Source of the DNA: Verrucomicrobiales bacterium
GTDB lineage: Bacteria; Verrucomicrobiota; Verrucomicrobiia; Verrucomicrobiales; DEV007
Assembly (NCBI GenBank): GCA_029213195.1
Contig: JARGNI010000007.1
Location: 113,878 to 177,877 of the forward strand
Length of the DNA stretch: 64,000 nucleotides
Reading direction: 5' to 3'
Shown here: piece by piece, positions 26,509-35,839 of the stretch
Numbering within the stretch: position 1 is the stretch's first letter
Layout: the number at the start of each line of letters is the position of its first letter
Program-made: the position numbers and the translations under genes
Notes under the pieces: model-generated
Told to the model about the DNA's origin: nothing
The model's database searches: none
Seen by the model: only the letters and a program-made list of their open reading frames with translations

Positions 26509-29067
26509 CTACGGAGACGAATCGGAATCAGTAGAAGGGAAAGAATATCGAAAAAGTCGGCTCTCAAGAAGGGCCGCAATCAACGCCTCGTAGGTGCCTC
26601 CCTTTTCTTGTGCCTTTTCATGAATCACCCGGACGTGGACGGCGTCTCGGGCATTGAGTGGGCGTCCCATCGCAAACTGGACAACCTTCCAGGTAATCGT
26701 CTCGCGAACTCGATCGCTCTTTGCCAACAACTCCATCAACTCCGCCACGGAATGGAAAGGCTCCGGCTCGCGGTCTCCTGGAAAAAGAACCTCGCCATCC
26801 TGTCGAAGCTGATTTCCAAAGGCATCGGCAATACGAAAACTGCCCAGCCCATCAAAGCGCTCCAAGCCATAGGCAAGAGGCTCGAACTTGGAATGGCATC
26901 CTCCGCAACTCTTGTCGGCGACCCGCTCCATCGCAACGGCCCTCTGTGTCAAACCTGGTTTGCTCTCGACCGGTGTCGTATCAACACAGGGAGGAGGGTC
27001 CTGGATGACTCCTCGCAGGAGATCATTAAGAACGAACAGGCCGCGCGTGACCATCGAAGCCTCATCTCCTCCGATCGTGAGAATGCTGCCATGAGTCAAA
27101 ATGCCTCCCCGCTCGGGTCGATTCTCCAGATCCACCCGGACGAGTTGGTTCCCTTCTCCGGAAACCGGAGGAAATCCGTAGTGCTCCGCAAGTGCCGGCG
27201 TCACGAAAGTCACTGGTTCATCGAGCAAGGCAGAGAGAGGACGCTTTCTTTTCCAGACCACTTCCTCGAAGTAGGCCAAGGTCTCTCTTCTCATCGCCTC
27301 GGCCAGTTCGGGTTTCCAATCGGGGAAATGCTTCTTGTCCGGTTCGAGGAAAGAAAGCCGATCGAGGTGCAACCATTCCGAGGCAAAGACGAGGGACTGC
27401 TTGACCGCCCGCGGATCTTTCAGCATCCGAGAGACTTGGTGCCTCAGCGCGTCCTCTCGATTGAGACGCCCTTCATCGGCCAACTTCAGGAGTTCGGCAT
27501 CGGGGGCACTTCCCCAGATCGTGTAGCTGAGACGCGATGCGACTTCGAAGTCCCCTGCCGCCCGGGGGCGAGAGCCGCGTGGCACTGCCTCCACGCGGTA
27601 GAGAAACCTTGGCGATTGAACCATCGCTTCCACAATGGTGGCAATCGCATCTTCAAAATCCCCTCCCGCCGAGGCAACACTGGTGGAAATTCCACGATAC
27701 AGAGCCACTTCCTCTCCTGACATTTCTCCTCGCAAGATGTTGGCCCCCATCTTTTCGATCAGGGGGATCATTCCCTTGTCGGTGAGATCGAGCCGATTGG
27801 AGAATCGCTTCGCAAAGGCACGAGAATCGAGCCGTTCTGCGAGTAACTCGGCGATGCGTGCGTAGCCCTCGATATGCTTCAGATCGACGGTGAGATTGTA
27901 GGACGTATTGCTGAATCCGTCCGTCCTCACGTCGGGAGGCAGGGTGGCTTCGATCTCGGAGGACAACTCCACTCCGAAGAGATCACGGATCGTGGCCGCA
28001 TACTCGCTCCGCGTCAGTCGCCTCGACTGGGTTGCGATCTGCTTTGCCGGACGCGAGAAGATTGCCGGATCGATGAAATCGACAGTCCAGGCTGCGCCTC
28101 CATCGATCCATTCCCGGATGATCGCTTTCTCATCGGGCGTAAGCGGATCTCGCTTATGCGGCATCTCGTCGCTCTCGATCGATTCCCAGAGCAAGCTGTC
28201 CGCAGCATTTCCAGCGATGAGAATTCCATCCTCGAAGTGAGATGCCAGCTTCCTGGAAAGATCGAGATCCCCCTCGTCGGTCGCGGAATCGTGACATTCG
28301 AGACAACGCTGTGTCAGGATGGTCGTGACCTTCTCCTCGAAGAAGCGCTCGTTGTCCTGTCGCGACTGCTCTTCAGTGGTCAGGGTAGGAGCTGCCTCCG
28401 CGTCTCTTCCCGCCTCGAAACGCTCCTGCACCCAGTCGATATTCACCGCGCCATCAAGAATACGGATATCCGACAAACTCCCCCGCCAGTCCCTTCCTCC
28501 GGATGCTTCATCCCCGACGAGGACGGGGAAGGAAACATCCCATTTCGAAAGGTTGTCCCCGAATCGCTGCTTCCCGGCAAGCTTGCCATTCAAGTAGAGT
28601 AGCGAATCGCCACCTGCCTGGTAGACGAAGACCCCATGGGTCCATTCGGTCCGGAGACGCTCTCCCGAGCTCAACAACCCCGGCATCCCATTCCGATCGG
28701 TCTTGTTCGTTCGAAGCCGGACCGCAAGGCGATCCTTTTCCTGGCCGATCGTAAAATTCCGCTCACTGGTGTTCTTGGAAAATGTCAGGATTCGAGCTGG
28801 ACCGCCCTGTTTCAGATTCTCCGGCAGGAACCAGAACTCTACGGAAAACTCACGGAGATCCCGAATGTCCTGGGAAAGCTCGCGTGCATCACCACGATAT
28901 CGTAATCCACCCGACACCTGGATGGCGTTCCCCTCGACCACAAGGTCCCCTTTTGATTCCCAGCGCTCGGTTCCCTTCGAGAACTCGGTCGTCCAGAGGA
29001 TGTCCTCGGCGAGCATTGAGGAGGTCCAGGTGAGAACCGGCAGGATCAGGAGAGCCAATCGCATCAT
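26509..29067 (-). CDS. LamG/PSCyt1/DUF1587-DUF1595-DUF1592-DUF1588-DUF1585 secreted protein
   Basis: 852 residues. A signal peptide (1-20) is followed by a concanavalin A-like/LamG jelly roll (about 25-220: SVEFWFLPE, LLYLNGKL, WRGSLSDIRILDG), then a planctomycete-type cytochrome domain with the haem-binding motif CLECH at residues 255-259 and a distal MPHKRDPL methionine region, then DUF1587 (RRLTRSEYAATIRDLFGV), DUF1595, DUF1592, DUF1588 (with a second motif CGGCH near residue 735) and the DUF1585 tail. It is transcribed with the downstream DUF1552 gene. The family is linked to exported redox or polymer-degrading complexes by association only; function unproven. Divergent from the sulfatase gene. 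Confidence 0.93.
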   Translation of the reverse strand: MMRLALLILPVLTWTSSMLAEDILWTTEFSKGTERWESKGDLVVEGNAIQVSGGLRYRGDARELSQDIRDLREFSVEFWFLPENLKQGGPARILTFSKNTSERNFTIGQEKDRLAVRLRTNKTDRNGMPGLLSSGERLRTEWTHGVFVYQAGGDSLLYLNGKLAGKQRFGDNLSKWDVSFPVLVGDEASGGRDWRGSLSDIRILDGAVNIDWVQERFEAGRDAEAAPTLTTEEQSRQDNERFFEEKVTTILTQRCLECHDSATDEGDLDLSRKLASHFEDGILIAGNAADSLLWESIESDEMPHKRDPLTPDEKAIIREWIDGGAAWTVDFIDPAIFSRPAKQIATQSRRLTRSEYAATIRDLFGVELSSEIEATLPPDVRTDGFSNTSYNLTVDLKHIEGYARIAELLAERLDSRAFAKRFSNRLDLTDKGMIPLIEKMGANILRGEMSGEEVALYRGISTSVASAGGDFEDAIATIVEAMVQSPRFLYRVEAVPRGSRPRAAGDFEVASRLSYTIWGSAPDAELLKLADEGRLNREDALRHQVSRMLKDPRAVKQSLVFASEWLHLDRLSFLEPDKKHFPDWKPELAEAMRRETLAYFEEVVWKRKRPLSALLDEPVTFVTPALAEHYGFPPVSGEGNQLVRVDLENRPERGGILTHGSILTIGGDEASMVTRGLFVLNDLLRGVIQDPPPCVDTTPVESKPGLTQRAVAMERVADKSCGGCHSKFEPLAYGLERFDGLGSFRIADAFGNQLRQDGEVLFPGDREPEPFHSVAELMELLAKSDRVRETITWKVVQFAMGRPLNARDAVHVRVIHEKAQEKGGTYEALIAALLESRLFRYSFPSTDSDSSP

Positions 29068-29266
29068 ATGCCCTTGAGGTTACAAATCGCATCATTCCCT
29101 GTCACGAGGAAAGGAACTCAAATCCGCCCCGATCATGCAGGAATCAGGTCACTCGGACGGGCCATAGCATTCGACATCCCAGGATTCCATACCAGGCTTT
29201 GCACCGATCACGCATTTCTCTTTTCTCCACCTTGGCATTCGCGCTGGATTCTGCTTCATTCGAGCC
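29068..29266. promoter_or_regulatory. divergent intergenic region between the DUF1592 and sulfatase genes
   Basis: 199 bases between two divergent start codons, so promoters for both must lie here or nearby. I could not pick clear -35/-10 pairs or an operator. Confidence 0.4.
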
Positions 29267-30811
29267 ATGCGTTTTTGGTCTTGTTTCTCTTTGATTTCCG
29301 CTCTTGCCTGCTTTCCCTGCGTTCAGGCGCAAGACGCCCCCCCATCTCCAGAAAAGGAGATTGCCCAAGAGGAGTTGATGAAGCTCCCCAACCTCGTCTT
29401 GATCATCGCCGACGACATGGCCTGGGACGATTCCTCCCCCTACGGCCACGATTCGATCATGACTCCAAACCTGCAGCGACTCGCCGATGAAGGAATGCGA
29501 TTCGACAATGGGTTTGTCACGATCTCATCCTGCAGCCCGAGCCGTGCGAGTATCATTACCGGCAGATATCCTCACCAGACCGATGCGGAGGAGCTTCACT
29601 GGCCGCTGCCCGAGGACCAGGTGACCTTTGTCGAGAAGCTCAAGGCCAAAGGTTACTGGACCGGAGCCGCAGGAAAGTGGCATCTAGGCGAGGCTATCCG
29701 GGATCGTTTTGACGAAATCCGTGAAGTGGACACTTCAGGATTTCAGCTCCCTTCCGGCAAGGCGGCCAAGGCAGGCAAGTTTGTCGAGACTCTCGAAGGA
29801 GAGGCACAGAGTGGCTGCGCCGACTGGATCCCGCTCCTGAAAGCTCGCCCCAGGGACCAGCCCTTCTTTCTCTGGCTCGCCGCCCTTGACCCCCACCGCC
29901 CTTACCATCCCAACATCCTGGAAGAAGGATCCCGGCCCGAAGAAATCAAAGTGCCCCCTTACCACCCGGACACTCCGGCCGTCCGAGCCGACTACCAGCT
30001 CTACTACGATGAGATCACCCGTCTCGATCGCTACGTCGGCGAGGTAATGCGTGAACTGGAGGCCCAGGGCGTGACCGAGAATACCCTCATTCTCTTCATC
30101 AGCGACAATGGCCGCCCCTTTCCTCGCGACAAGACCACCCTCTACGACAGTGGGATCAAAACCCCCTGGATCGTCAAATGGCCCGCCAAGGTGGCTCCCG
30201 GATCAGTCTGCACGAAAATCGTCAGCACGGTCGATATTGCCAAAACCTTCATGCGGCTCGGCGGAATCCAATCCTTTGGCCAGACCTTTGAAGGCGTCGA
30301 TTTCTCTCCTCTCCTGACCAATCCCGAGAAACCAATTCGTGACTACGTTTTCGCCGAGAAGAACTGGCACGATTTCGAGGATCATGTCCGGGCGGTACGG
30401 AACGAACGCTACAAGTATATTCGGAACTACTATTCCGATCTGCCTCAAACCCCTTCCGCGGATGGGCTTCGCAGCCCTACCTATGTGGAGCTTCTTCGGC
30501 TTCGTGAGAAAGGCGAACTGACCGAGGCCCAACAGGCCTGCTTCATCCAGCCGCGCCCCGAAGAAGAGCTCTTCGACACCAAGCTCGACCCTTTCGAACT
30601 CAACAATCTTGCCGGAGACGAGCGTTATGCTCCCCTCCTCCGTGCCATGCGGGCAGCCCTCAAGGATTGGGAGGAAAAAACGAAGGACACCGTCCCCGAG
30701 CTCCGCACCGCGGATGAGTTTGATCGCGTCACCGGTCTCCCCACCGACGCGAGGGTTCGCCCACGACTCTCCAAGGAGGAAATGGTCGAAAAAGGCCTCG
30801 TCGCCCCCTGA
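29267..30811 (+). CDS. secreted formylglycine-dependent sulfatase (S1 type)
   Basis: 514 residues with a signal peptide (1-22, ending VQAQ). Type I sulfatase: PNLVLIIADDMAWDD gives the metal-binding Asp pair (about 49-50), SSCSPSRASIITGRYPH gives the C-x-P-x-R motif whose Cys89 would be converted to formylglycine, and GKWHLG the catalytic Lys/His. The C-terminal part keeps ELFDTKLDPFELNNLAGD, typical of the family. It would hydrolyse sulfate esters of polysaccharides or other sulfated compounds in the periplasm or outside. The activating FGE or anSME enzyme is not in the window. A DUF6807 gene follows 39 bases later on the same strand. Confidence 0.95.
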   Translation: MRFWSCFSLISALACFPCVQAQDAPPSPEKEIAQEELMKLPNLVLIIADDMAWDDSSPYGHDSIMTPNLQRLADEGMRFDNGFVTISSCSPSRASIITGRYPHQTDAEELHWPLPEDQVTFVEKLKAKGYWTGAAGKWHLGEAIRDRFDEIREVDTSGFQLPSGKAAKAGKFVETLEGEAQSGCADWIPLLKARPRDQPFFLWLAALDPHRPYHPNILEEGSRPEEIKVPPYHPDTPAVRADYQLYYDEITRLDRYVGEVMRELEAQGVTENTLILFISDNGRPFPRDKTTLYDSGIKTPWIVKWPAKVAPGSVCTKIVSTVDIAKTFMRLGGIQSFGQTFEGVDFSPLLTNPEKPIRDYVFAEKNWHDFEDHVRAVRNERYKYIRNYYSDLPQTPSADGLRSPTYVELLRLREKGELTEAQQACFIQPRPEEELFDTKLDPFELNNLAGDERYAPLLRAMRAALKDWEEKTKDTVPELRTADEFDRVTGLPTDARVRPRLSKEEMVEKGLVAP

Positions 30812-30850
30812 TTTCCTGTCATCTTTCCCGCTATCCCCCAAACCACACCT

Positions 30851-31813
30851 ATGAAGAAAATTGCCATTCTCAGCGCCGTTTGCACCCTCCTGGCCTCGCC
30901 CTCCTTTGCCGACTTTCAGTGGAAGGACTCCGAAGGCAAACATCTCGATCTCTTCCACGATGGACAGCCTGTCGCCCGCTATGTCTACGAAGCGATCGAC
31001 GAAAGCTCCAAGGAACGTCGCGAGGAAACCTACAAGCCGTTCTGCCACATCTACCAGTGGTGGAGCAAGGATCAGTTTCTCACCAAGGGACCGGGTGGGA
31101 AATACACTCATCACCGGGGGATTTACTACGGCTTCTCCCGAGTCAGCTATACCGATGCCGACGGCAAAACGCACGGCAAGATCGATACCTGGCACTGTCG
31201 AGACGCTCACCAGATCCATCGCAAGTTCACGAAGCAGGAAGCCGGAAAGTCGAGCGCGGCGATCACCTCGGAAATCGACTGGATCGACAATGAAGGCAAT
31301 GCCTTTGCGGTAGAGTCTCGCACGATGACCTTTTCCCGGAAGAACAAGGACATCGTAGTCGATTTCACCTCGACCCTGACCCCCAAGGTTCCCGAGGTTC
31401 AACTCGACGGCGACCCCCAGCACGCTGGCTTTCAGTTTCGCGCAAACAACGAGGTCAACGATTCGACCAAGAATGCGACCTACTACATCCGCCCCGTCAC
31501 CGGGGTTGGCGAGCGAGGTAAGACGATCAACTGGTCGGGCAAGAACGACACCGAAGCGACCCGCGACCTGCCCTGGAAAGCCATGTGTGTCTCGGTCGGT
31601 GGAAAAACCTACACCATCGCTTATCTCGATTCTCCGGACAATCCCAAGCCCGCTCGATTCAGTGAGCGTGACTATGGTCGGTTCGGCAGCTACTTCGTCG
31701 CCACCGTCACACCGGAAGATCCCCTCACGGTCAACTATCGGCTCATCATCCGCATGGGAGAAATGGAGCCGGAAGAGATCGAGAAGTGGAGCAAGGAATT
31801 TGTCGCTAACTGA
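30851..31813 (+). CDS. DUF6807 (PmoA-like) secreted protein
   Basis: 320 residues with a signal peptide (1-20, ending SFA). The family pattern is clear: RYVYEAIDESS, CHIYQWWSKDQFLTKGPGG, YTHHRGIYYGFSRVSY, DTWHCRDAHQIHRKF, and later HAGFQFRANNEV, with a string of His residues. These proteins are abundant in verrucomicrobia and planctomycetes in carbohydrate-use loci; the name PmoA comes from methane monooxygenase annotation and should not be taken as function. It probably belongs to the sulfatase transcript. Confidence 0.85.
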   Translation: MKKIAILSAVCTLLASPSFADFQWKDSEGKHLDLFHDGQPVARYVYEAIDESSKERREETYKPFCHIYQWWSKDQFLTKGPGGKYTHHRGIYYGFSRVSYTDADGKTHGKIDTWHCRDAHQIHRKFTKQEAGKSSAAITSEIDWIDNEGNAFAVESRTMTFSRKNKDIVVDFTSTLTPKVPEVQLDGDPQHAGFQFRANNEVNDSTKNATYYIRPVTGVGERGKTINWSGKNDTEATRDLPWKAMCVSVGGKTYTIAYLDSPDNPKPARFSERDYGRFGSYFVATVTPEDPLTVNYRLIIRMGEMEPEEIEKWSKEFVAN

Positions 31814-31830
31814 CCCCGCACCGCTCCCCT

Positions 31831-32769
31831 TTGTCGACTCCCCCTCCAGACTCTCACGAATCGGCCCATCCCGACCATACCGCGTCGGAGATTCGGGAAA
31901 TCCTGCGTCGTGTTCGCAAGATCGAGCTGCGCACGCGCGGTCTCGTTCGCGAGAGTTTCGGTGGGGAATATCACAGTTGCTTCAAGGGCGAAGGCATCGA
32001 CTTCGAAGACTTCCGTGAATACCAGCCGGGAGACGAGGTGCGATCGATCGACTGGAATGTGACCGCACGCATGGGACACCCTTTCGTGAAGAAGTTCACG
32101 GAAGAGCGGGAGATGACCGTCTTCGTCTGTGTCGACATCAGCGCCTCAGGCAACTATGGGAGTCACGGCCCCAGCAAGCGCGAACTCATGGCGGAAGTCG
32201 CCGCGCTCCTGACTTTCAGTGCGCTGCAAAACAAGGACAAGGTCGGACTGATCCTCTTTACCGACGGGGTCGAGCTCTATCTCCCTCCCAAGAAGGGAAC
32301 GGCCCACGCCCTCCGCATCATTCGCGAGATTCTGCTTTTCGAGCCCACCGGACACAAGACAGCGCTGGGAGATACCATTCACCTACTCAAGAACGCAGTC
32401 AGGAAGCGGTCGCTCGTTTTTCTTCTCTCCGATTTTCTTTTCGAAGAGGACCTCGCCACCGACCTGCGCATCGTCAGCCAGAAGCATGACGTCGTTTCCA
32501 TCCAGGTCAGCGACCCGGCCGAGCTGGAGCTCCCGGCCGCCGGATCCGTTCGGCTCGAGGATCCAGAGACGGGAGCCCAGGTCGAGATCAACACCTCCAG
32601 TCCACGTGTGCGACAGGCCTACGCTGCCGAGGCAGCCCGATGGCAGGAAGAAATCGATCAGCAATTCAAGCGTCTCTCCATCGACAAGATTTCACTGCGC
32701 ACCGACGAAGAGTATCTCCCAGCTCTCCACGCCTTTTTTAAGAAACGAGAAAGAACCGAGATCGCCTGA
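31831..32769 (+). CDS. DUF58 domain protein (VWA-like)
   Basis: 312 residues. DUF58 signature FGGEYHSCFKGEGIDFEDFREYQPGDEVRSIDWNVTAR split at about residues 45-80, followed by a von Willebrand A-like fold with VCVDISASGNYG carrying the D-x-S-x-S metal site. In many bacteria DUF58 proteins work with a MoxR AAA ATPase and further VWA proteins in chaperone-like or envelope-stress roles. The start is a TTG at 31831, 18 bases after the DUF6807 stop; no ATG before the domain was found. The stop overlaps the next gene's ATG (TGATG). The moxR gene normally upstream is absent. Confidence 0.88.
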   Translation: MSTPPPDSHESAHPDHTASEIREILRRVRKIELRTRGLVRESFGGEYHSCFKGEGIDFEDFREYQPGDEVRSIDWNVTARMGHPFVKKFTEEREMTVFVCVDISASGNYGSHGPSKRELMAEVAALLTFSALQNKDKVGLILFTDGVELYLPPKKGTAHALRIIREILLFEPTGHKTALGDTIHLLKNAVRKRSLVFLLSDFLFEEDLATDLRIVSQKHDVVSIQVSDPAELELPAAGSVRLEDPETGAQVEINTSSPRVRQAYAAEAARWQEEIDQQFKRLSIDKISLRTDEEYLPALHAFFKKRERTEIA

Positions 32770-33344
32770 TGTATTCTTCTCTTCTCGCACCCAAGCTACA
32801 GCAGCCGCCCCCGCCACCGGAGGATATCTACGACATCGTCGTCCTCGAGCCGAGGGAATCTCTCCTGCCCGCATTGCTCTGGGGAGCCGGCGTCCTCCTG
32901 GTGCTGCTGATTCTCATTGGCCTGCTCTTGTGGTGGCTCCTGAAGAGAAAGAGCAGCGATCCGGTCCTTTCCGCACGCGGGAAAGTGAATCAGAAGCTCA
33001 GGCAGCTTGAAATTCGGGAGAACACGATGGAGCCCAATCGCTTTGCCCAGGAACTCTCCGATACATTGAAAGACTACCTCACCGAGAAATACCGAGATCC
33101 CGTTCGCTACGAAACGGCCCAGGAGTTTCTCCGTCGAAGCAGCGAGCCGGGAGCCTCGATCCTTCCCGAAGCCGCCGCCGAAGAACTGCGGGAGTTCTTG
33201 ACCGTCTCGGAAGAAGTGAAATTCGGAAACAGCGCCCATGCCGCGTCGCGGACCTCCCTGCTGCTGCAGCGTGCGAGGAGTGTCGTCGACCTCTGCGACG
33301 TCATCAGCGAGGACCGAGCCACGCCGAAGCACGAGGCGATCTAG
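32769..33344 (+). CDS. DUF4381-like membrane protein
   Basis: 191 residues: a proline-rich lead (QQPPPPPEDIYDIV), one strong membrane segment at about 34-57, then a cytoplasmic helical part with RFAQELSDTLKDYLTEKY and ETAQEFLRR as in DUF4381. It is coupled by overlap to the DUF58 gene, the common order in MoxR-DUF58-DUF4381-VWA loci. The remaining members of such loci are missing; the next gene is convergent and overlaps by four bases at the 3' ends. Confidence 0.8.
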   Translation: MYSSLLAPKLQQPPPPPEDIYDIVVLEPRESLLPALLWGAGVLLVLLILIGLLLWWLLKRKSSDPVLSARGKVNQKLRQLEIRENTMEPNRFAQELSDTLKDYLTEKYRDPVRYETAQEFLRRSSEPGASILPEAAAEELREFLTVSEEVKFGNSAHAASRTSLLLQRARSVVDLCDVISEDRATPKHEAI

Positions 33345-34591
33345 CTGGTCAGTTTTTCATAAACCGCGAGCGCAGTGCGAAGGGCGAGAAGACAGGACGT
33401 GAAAAAACCGACGCCCCCGAGGATGAGGATCCAGCGGGGAACCTTGCGATCGCCCGTGAGTTCCGGTCTCGTCCCGAGGTAGAGGAGCGCGGCCACCAGC
33501 GCCGGGATCCCCAGTACCGTCAGCGCCTGTGCGAAGGTAATGAGGTAGACCGTGCTGTCCTTGATCGTCAGCGAAAAGATCGCCACCACCATTCCCACGA
33601 GAAGGGCCGTCGTCGTCAGGTGAATCGGCCAGTTCTGAGAGAGTTTGCTACCTTTCCCCAAGGCATCCGACATCACCGTTCCACCGATCATGGAATTGAC
33701 GAGGAAGGAACTGAACGCGCCAGCGAGGATTCCCAGGCTGAAAATCACCACCGCCCAAGCACCGAACAGGGGCTCCAACTGCCGAGCGACATCGTCGACC
33801 TGTGCGAGAGTCACTCCTCCAGGGCGCCCGTAAAAGATCCGTGTCGCGGTCAGAAGAATGACAAGAGTCACCAAACCGAGAACGGAAATACTGACGACAG
33901 AATCGACGAGTCCTCGCTTCGCATCCCGGATTCCCCAGCCCTTCTCCTTGACGAGATAACTCTGGTAGAAGGCTCCCCCAACCGAGAAGGTCGTCCCGAT
34001 CATTCCGAGAAGCGCAAACAGATCCCCAGGATTCTTCGGCTTCACGGGCTCGAAATCCCGAGGCGTCAGGTAGGCTGTGACAAAATTAACGAGAAAAGCA
34101 CAGACCATGAATCCGATGAGCAGTTTCATCAGCTTCTCGACCGAACCATAGAGATTCCGCATCCGGTAGAGACAGAAAATGACGAAGGCATTGAAGGCCA
34201 CGAGGACCCCGATCCGGGCTCCCACAGTCAGCGACTCCCCACCGCGTGCCATTTCGATCAAAGGCGAAAGTCCAGCGACGACAGCGATGTTGTTGCTCGA
34301 CTGGAAGATGGCCACGAGCAGGAAAAGAATCCCGCCGATCAGGATCGAAACCCACCGGCCCAGTCGACTCGCGATTTCATCGCAGGCACTTCCTTCGTAG
34401 ATCACACCAATTCGGGCAGAGAGGGCGACCATACCGATCATGAGAATGGCGGCTCCGAGGACAAAAGGAATTCCCACCGGGCCGAAGGTCGCGCCCACCT
34501 TGGAACTCGTAAGAATGCTACCTGGTCCCAGAACCACTGCCGCAACCACGATGGCAGGCCCGATTGACTGAAGAATTTTTTTCACAATCAA
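33341..34591 (-). CDS. Nramp-related divalent metal transporter with atypical site motifs
   Basis: 416 residues, about eleven membrane helices, with the Nramp-type opening (IGPAIVVAAVVLGPGSI split over residues 10-27). Canonical Nramp has DPGN in helix 1 and a metal-binding Met in MPHN of helix 6. Here helix 1 has GPGS (22-25) and helix 6 reads TFSVGGAFYQSYLV (about 201-214), with neither the Asp nor the Met. This points to a divergent branch, like the Nramp-related magnesium or other non-manganese carriers, or a different substrate. The gene is convergent with DUF4381 and divergent from the ABC operon. The Nramp fold assignment is strong; the ion is not known. Confidence 0.82.
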   Translation of the reverse strand: MIVKKILQSIGPAIVVAAVVLGPGSILTSSKVGATFGPVGIPFVLGAAILMIGMVALSARIGVIYEGSACDEIASRLGRWVSILIGGILFLLVAIFQSSNNIAVVAGLSPLIEMARGGESLTVGARIGVLVAFNAFVIFCLYRMRNLYGSVEKLMKLLIGFMVCAFLVNFVTAYLTPRDFEPVKPKNPGDLFALLGMIGTTFSVGGAFYQSYLVKEKGWGIRDAKRGLVDSVVSISVLGLVTLVILLTATRIFYGRPGGVTLAQVDDVARQLEPLFGAWAVVIFSLGILAGAFSSFLVNSMIGGTVMSDALGKGSKLSQNWPIHLTTTALLVGMVVAIFSLTIKDSTVYLITFAQALTVLGIPALVAALLYLGTRPELTGDRKVPRWILILGGVGFFTSCLLALRTALAVYEKLTS

Positions 34592-34756
34592 AGCGAATCA
34601 GATCCGCCCCCCGTCGACGAGAAGATTCTTACCGACTTGACGCCATCCACTCTCTCCGCTGAGCCTTTCCGGATTCGATACCCAAACCGAGTGCAATTTC
34701 CTTGTTCGATGGCCCTGATTTCGCTACATCGACCAATAGCAAACGCTTCCCCCTCC

Positions 34757-35839
34757 ATGGTATCCATTCGTATTCGCGGACTCGTCAAACGCTTCGACGA
34801 AGTCGTCGCCCTCGACCAACTCGATCTCGATATCGAGGCCGGCGAGCTCTTCTTTCTTCTCGGTCCCAGCGGATGCGGAAAGACGACCCTTCTCCGTTCG
34901 ATCGCGGGATTTCATATCCCTGAATTGGGAACAATCGAATTCGACGAAGATGACGTCACCAAGGTTCCGCCTCACAAGCGGGAAACGGCAATGATGTTTC
35001 AGAGCTACGCCCTCTGGCCCCATCTCGACGTCTCAAAAAATGTCGCCTTCGGTCTTGAGGAGCGAAAAGTTCCCAGGGCAGAGATCAAGACCCGAGTCGA
35101 AGAGGCTCTCGCCATGGTGAAAATGGATGGCCTTGGGAGCCGCAAGATCAATCAACTCTCCGGTGGCCAACAACAACGAGTCGCTCTCGCGCGGGCCCTC
35201 GTCGTCCGACCGCGCTGCCTCATGCTCGACGAACCCCTCTCGAATCTCGATGCCAAGCTTCGGATCGAGATGCGCAGCGAGATTCGCCGGATCTGCAAGG
35301 AGTTCGGCCTCACCGCGATCTATGTCACCCATGATCAGAAAGAGGCCCTCTCGATCGCCGATCGGCTTGCGATTCTCGATGGCGGCAAGATCGCTCAAGT
35401 CGGCACTCCCGAAGAAGTCTATCGAAGTCCAAAATCGGCTCTCGTTGCCGGATTCATTGGCGAAACGAACCTGATCCCAGGAGAAGTTCAATTTTCCTCT
35501 GGGAGTAAATACTACGTGCAAACTGCTATTGGAGAACTATCAGGATTCCCTTCGATTGAGAACTGGGATCCGCAACCCGGTGACCGGGTCACCCTCTCGA
35601 TTCGTCCCGAGTGTCTTTCTCTGCAGACTTCTCCTCCTCCCGACAACGGGATCAGTGGACACCTCACCGAGGCCGTTTACCTCGGAGAAGTCGCTCAGTA
35701 TTCCCTGCAGCCGGAAGGGGATTCCGACCCCATTCATATCTCTGAATTGAATCCCCGCCGGGTCATTCGGGATCGAGATCACACCCTGTATGCCACGGCA
35801 AAGCCGGAGGACATCGTCATTCTGCCCCCCAACGACTGA
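34757..35839 (+). CDS. ABC transporter ATP-binding protein, ferric iron type
   Basis: 360 residues from the ATG at 34757. Complete ABC ATPase: LLGPSGCGKTTLLRSIAGF (Walker A), MMFQSYALWPHLDV (Q-loop), LSGGQQQRVALARAL (signature), CLMLDEPLSNLDAKL (Walker B) and YVTHDQKEA (H-loop), then a C-terminal TOBE domain (about 285-360). It belongs to the FbpC/PotA group, which energises importers of ferric iron, polyamines or similar solutes at the inner membrane. Its stop is followed directly by the start of the binding protein gene. An earlier in-frame ATG at 34637 would add 40 unmatched residues. Confidence 0.93.
   Translation: MVSIRIRGLVKRFDEVVALDQLDLDIEAGELFFLLGPSGCGKTTLLRSIAGFHIPELGTIEFDEDDVTKVPPHKRETAMMFQSYALWPHLDVSKNVAFGLEERKVPRAEIKTRVEEALAMVKMDGLGSRKINQLSGGQQQRVALARALVVRPRCLMLDEPLSNLDAKLRIEMRSEIRRICKEFGLTAIYVTHDQKEALSIADRLAILDGGKIAQVGTPEEVYRSPKSALVAGFIGETNLIPGEVQFSSGSKYYVQTAIGELSGFPSIENWDPQPGDRVTLSIRPECLSLQTSPPPDNGISGHLTEAVYLGEVAQYSLQPEGDSDPIHISELNPRRVIRDRDHTLYATAKPEDIVILPPND

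Noticed and set aside
26353..27720. A 455-codon plus-strand frame opposite the DUF1552/DUF1592 genes
   Set aside because: It spans two real minus-strand genes and their junction; the composition is arginine- and proline-rich without motifs.
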